Part shown: piece after piece, positions 6,539 through 8,030 of the stretch
Numbering within the stretch: the stretch's first letter is position 1
Layout of the letters: every line of letters begins with the position of its first letter
NCBI GenBank assembly: GCA_021157645.1
Contig: JAGGWC010000045.1
Span: forward strand, 1-8,030
Length of the DNA stretch: 8,030 nt
Source of the DNA: Candidatus Cloacimonadota bacterium
GTDB lineage: Bacteria; Cloacimonadota; Cloacimonadia; Cloacimonadales; TCS61
Reading direction: 5' to 3'
The notes under the pieces: model-generated
Databases searched by the model: none
What the model was told of the DNA's origin: nothing
Seen by the model: the letters and a program-made list of their open reading frames with translations, nothing else
Program-made: the position numbers and the translations under genes

Positions 6539-8030
6539 ATGAAGAAAAAAATATTTTTGTTAACTATAATCTTAACAGCATTTATAAGTTTAAACGCTTT
6601 TGAATATGCAATCCCCAAAGTTTTGTTTGTAACAACCGGAGATGGAGACGGTCGCGGAACAGTTTCTGATGGTGTGATATTAGCATTACAGGAATTCAAT
6701 AAATCGGGTGCATTTGTTCGTCTGGAAAATCGTAAAATCCTTCACAATGTTAAGGAATTATCAAAATATTCGATTATGATCTTGCCGACAATCTTTGGTT
6801 ATCACGATGCAGACAGGCAATTTTCATTATCATTTTTATCAGATTCTGAAATGAGAAATATTATTGATTGGGTGAAAGCAGGTGGTACTTTGGTGTCTGA
6901 TGTTTATTTAGGTCGGAACAAATTAAGTGGTGAAGACAGGATAACAAAAACGGGAGAATTTAATCCTGATAACTGGAGTTTGGCAGATTGCTTTGGCGTA
7001 AATCTTACCGAAATGAATATGGAAAATTTTCATATTACAGATTCCGATATTGATGTTTGGAATGACGACATTACAGATAAATTTGATTCGCAAGAATGGA
7101 CTCCTGTTGTAACTGAAGTTGTATCTAACAAAGTTAGGGTATTGGCAAATTGGAAGAATGATGAAACAGAATATCCTGCAATTACTCAAAATAAATTTTA
7201 TGCCGGGAACACTATACTTTTGGGAAGTTTTTCGATTATCCATCCTGCAAGTGATGGAGGATTTTCCAATACTAATGAGATTCAGGGATTCTATAAATAC
7301 GTTTACGATCTTGCCCTAAGTGGTAGAAAATACTCAATAGATTTGAATCCGTGGAAAAACGGAGCGCTTACTGCTTTTTGTCTATCCTTTGATGATGGTG
7401 GTTCCGAGGAAGAATACCAGAGAATATTTTCTTTGATCAAAAAGCAAAAACTTAAAACAACCTTTTTTGTGACAAATAATATTCCAACTGAACTAAAACA
7501 AAAAATCAGGAAAGAGAATTTTATTAAATTGGGTTCGCATTCATATTCTCACGCAGATTTTAGAACAATTAATTACTCACAAACAGTGATGGAACTATTG
7601 GAAAACAGCTCGGAATTTGATAATGAATTTGCAGGTTTTCGCTTTCCGTTTGCCAACAACAGTTTTTGGGGAATGAAAACTTTGGAAGAGCTGGGTTATG
7701 CTTATGACAGCAGTGTTGGAGCTAATCATTTGGAATTTTATCGCGGTTCTGTTTTCCCTTACAATATCCCGATCTTCAAAGACGGATATTATCAATCATT
7801 AGATTTGCTGGAAATTTCGCAGATATTTCACGATGATTGGTATTATTTTAAAAGCTCACTGAATGATAATAATTATGATACAAATGAACAAAAAAAAGAT
7901 GCAGCAAAATTTGATTCCTATTTGAAAAGATTTTGGGAAAGAGCAATTGTTCCGAATAACGGTTTAATGGTTTTCTTAGGTCATCCGATGTATTCCGGAA
8001 TGAGTAAAATTACAATGCAACCTTTGGAAA
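6539..8030 (+). CDS. Secreted Rossmann/ThuA-like plus NodB polysaccharide deacetylase (3' partial)
   Basis: The first 497 residues are visible and the frame stays open to the window edge. The start is set by the AGAGG and by the signal peptide MKKKIFLLTIILTAFISLNA, cut before FEYA. Residues about 27-235 look like a Rossmann-type, ThuA or class I amidotransferase-like domain: KVLFVTTGDGDG (27-38), YSIMILPTIFG (77-87), NIIDWVKAGGTLVSDVY (107-123) and NTILLGSF (224-231). No GxCxG nucleophile is visible, so it is probably non-catalytic or binding. Residues about 278-483 are a NodB/CE4 deacetylase with all main motifs: SFDDGG (283-288, D285 base, D286 metal), GSHSYSH (H334 and H338 metal), RFPF (R368, P370), D390 and LGHP (H482). 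Residue numbers are counted from this start. This is a second, more canonical deacetylase than the one in the gene before it. The likely role is periplasmic deacetylation of the same polysaccharide. The C-terminal end is unseen. Confidence 0.85.
   Translation, partial: MKKKIFLLTIILTAFISLNAFEYAIPKVLFVTTGDGDGRGTVSDGVILALQEFNKSGAFVRLENRKILHNVKELSKYSIMILPTIFGYHDADRQFSLSFLSDSEMRNIIDWVKAGGTLVSDVYLGRNKLSGEDRITKTGEFNPDNWSLADCFGVNLTEMNMENFHITDSDIDVWNDDITDKFDSQEWTPVVTEVVSNKVRVLANWKNDETEYPAITQNKFYAGNTILLGSFSIIHPASDGGFSNTNEIQGFYKYVYDLALSGRKYSIDLNPWKNGALTAFCLSFDDGGSEEEYQRIFSLIKKQKLKTTFFVTNNIPTELKQKIRKENFIKLGSHSYSHADFRTINYSQTVMELLENSSEFDNEFAGFRFPFANNSFWGMKTLEELGYAYDSSVGANHLEFYRGSVFPYNIPIFKDGYYQSLDLLEISQIFHDDWYYFKSSLNDNNYDTNEQKKDAAKFDSYLKRFWERAIVPNNGLMVFLGHPMYSGMSKITMQPLE

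Overview
The window is AT-rich (roughly one third G+C by eye) and all coding is on the + strand. It holds one tightly packed gene cluster that is cut at both ends. The organism looks Gram-negative: there is a lipobox lipoprotein and a protein that pairs TPR repeats with an outer-membrane beta-barrel ending in Phe. The AT-rich composition, Ig-repeat lipoprotein and modular enzymes would fit an FCB-group or related anaerobe (Bacteroidota, Cloacimonadota or similar). That placement is inference only.

Layout. 1-752: C-terminal part of a processive family 2 glycosyltransferase (ED and QxxRW motifs, then membrane helices). 749-1666: lipoprotein with three Ig-like repeats. 1666-3237: signal peptide, five TPR-like repeats and an outer-membrane beta-barrel of the PgaA/PelB/BcsC type. 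3239-6460: a 1073-residue membrane-anchored protein with a clan-A-like glycoside hydrolase barrel, a CBM9-like sandwich, a NodB polysaccharide deacetylase and a small C-terminal beta domain. 6460-6534: a doubtful 24-codon reading frame. 6539 to the window end: a secreted protein with a Rossmann/ThuA-like N-terminal domain and a second NodB deacetylase, cut by the window edge. Junctions are ATGA, TAATG, a 1-base gap and TAATG, so the first four genes are almost certainly one transcript and the last is probably part of it. No terminator or convincing promoter is visible, and no non-coding stretch exceeds 78 bases.

The genes read as a synthase-dependent exopolysaccharide system. The glycosyltransferase makes and extrudes the polymer across the inner membrane, periplasmic enzymes deacetylate and possibly trim it, and the TPR-porin exports it. 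The parts are mosaic relative to known systems. The synthase resembles PgaC/IcaA. The hydrolase-before-deacetylase order with a terminal beta domain resembles PelA rather than PgaB. There are two deacetylases of different motif type, and an Ig-repeat lipoprotein sits between synthase and porin. The polymer cannot be identified from sequence. No known operon was recognised as identical, so a variant or undescribed exopolysaccharide pathway is plausible but unproven.
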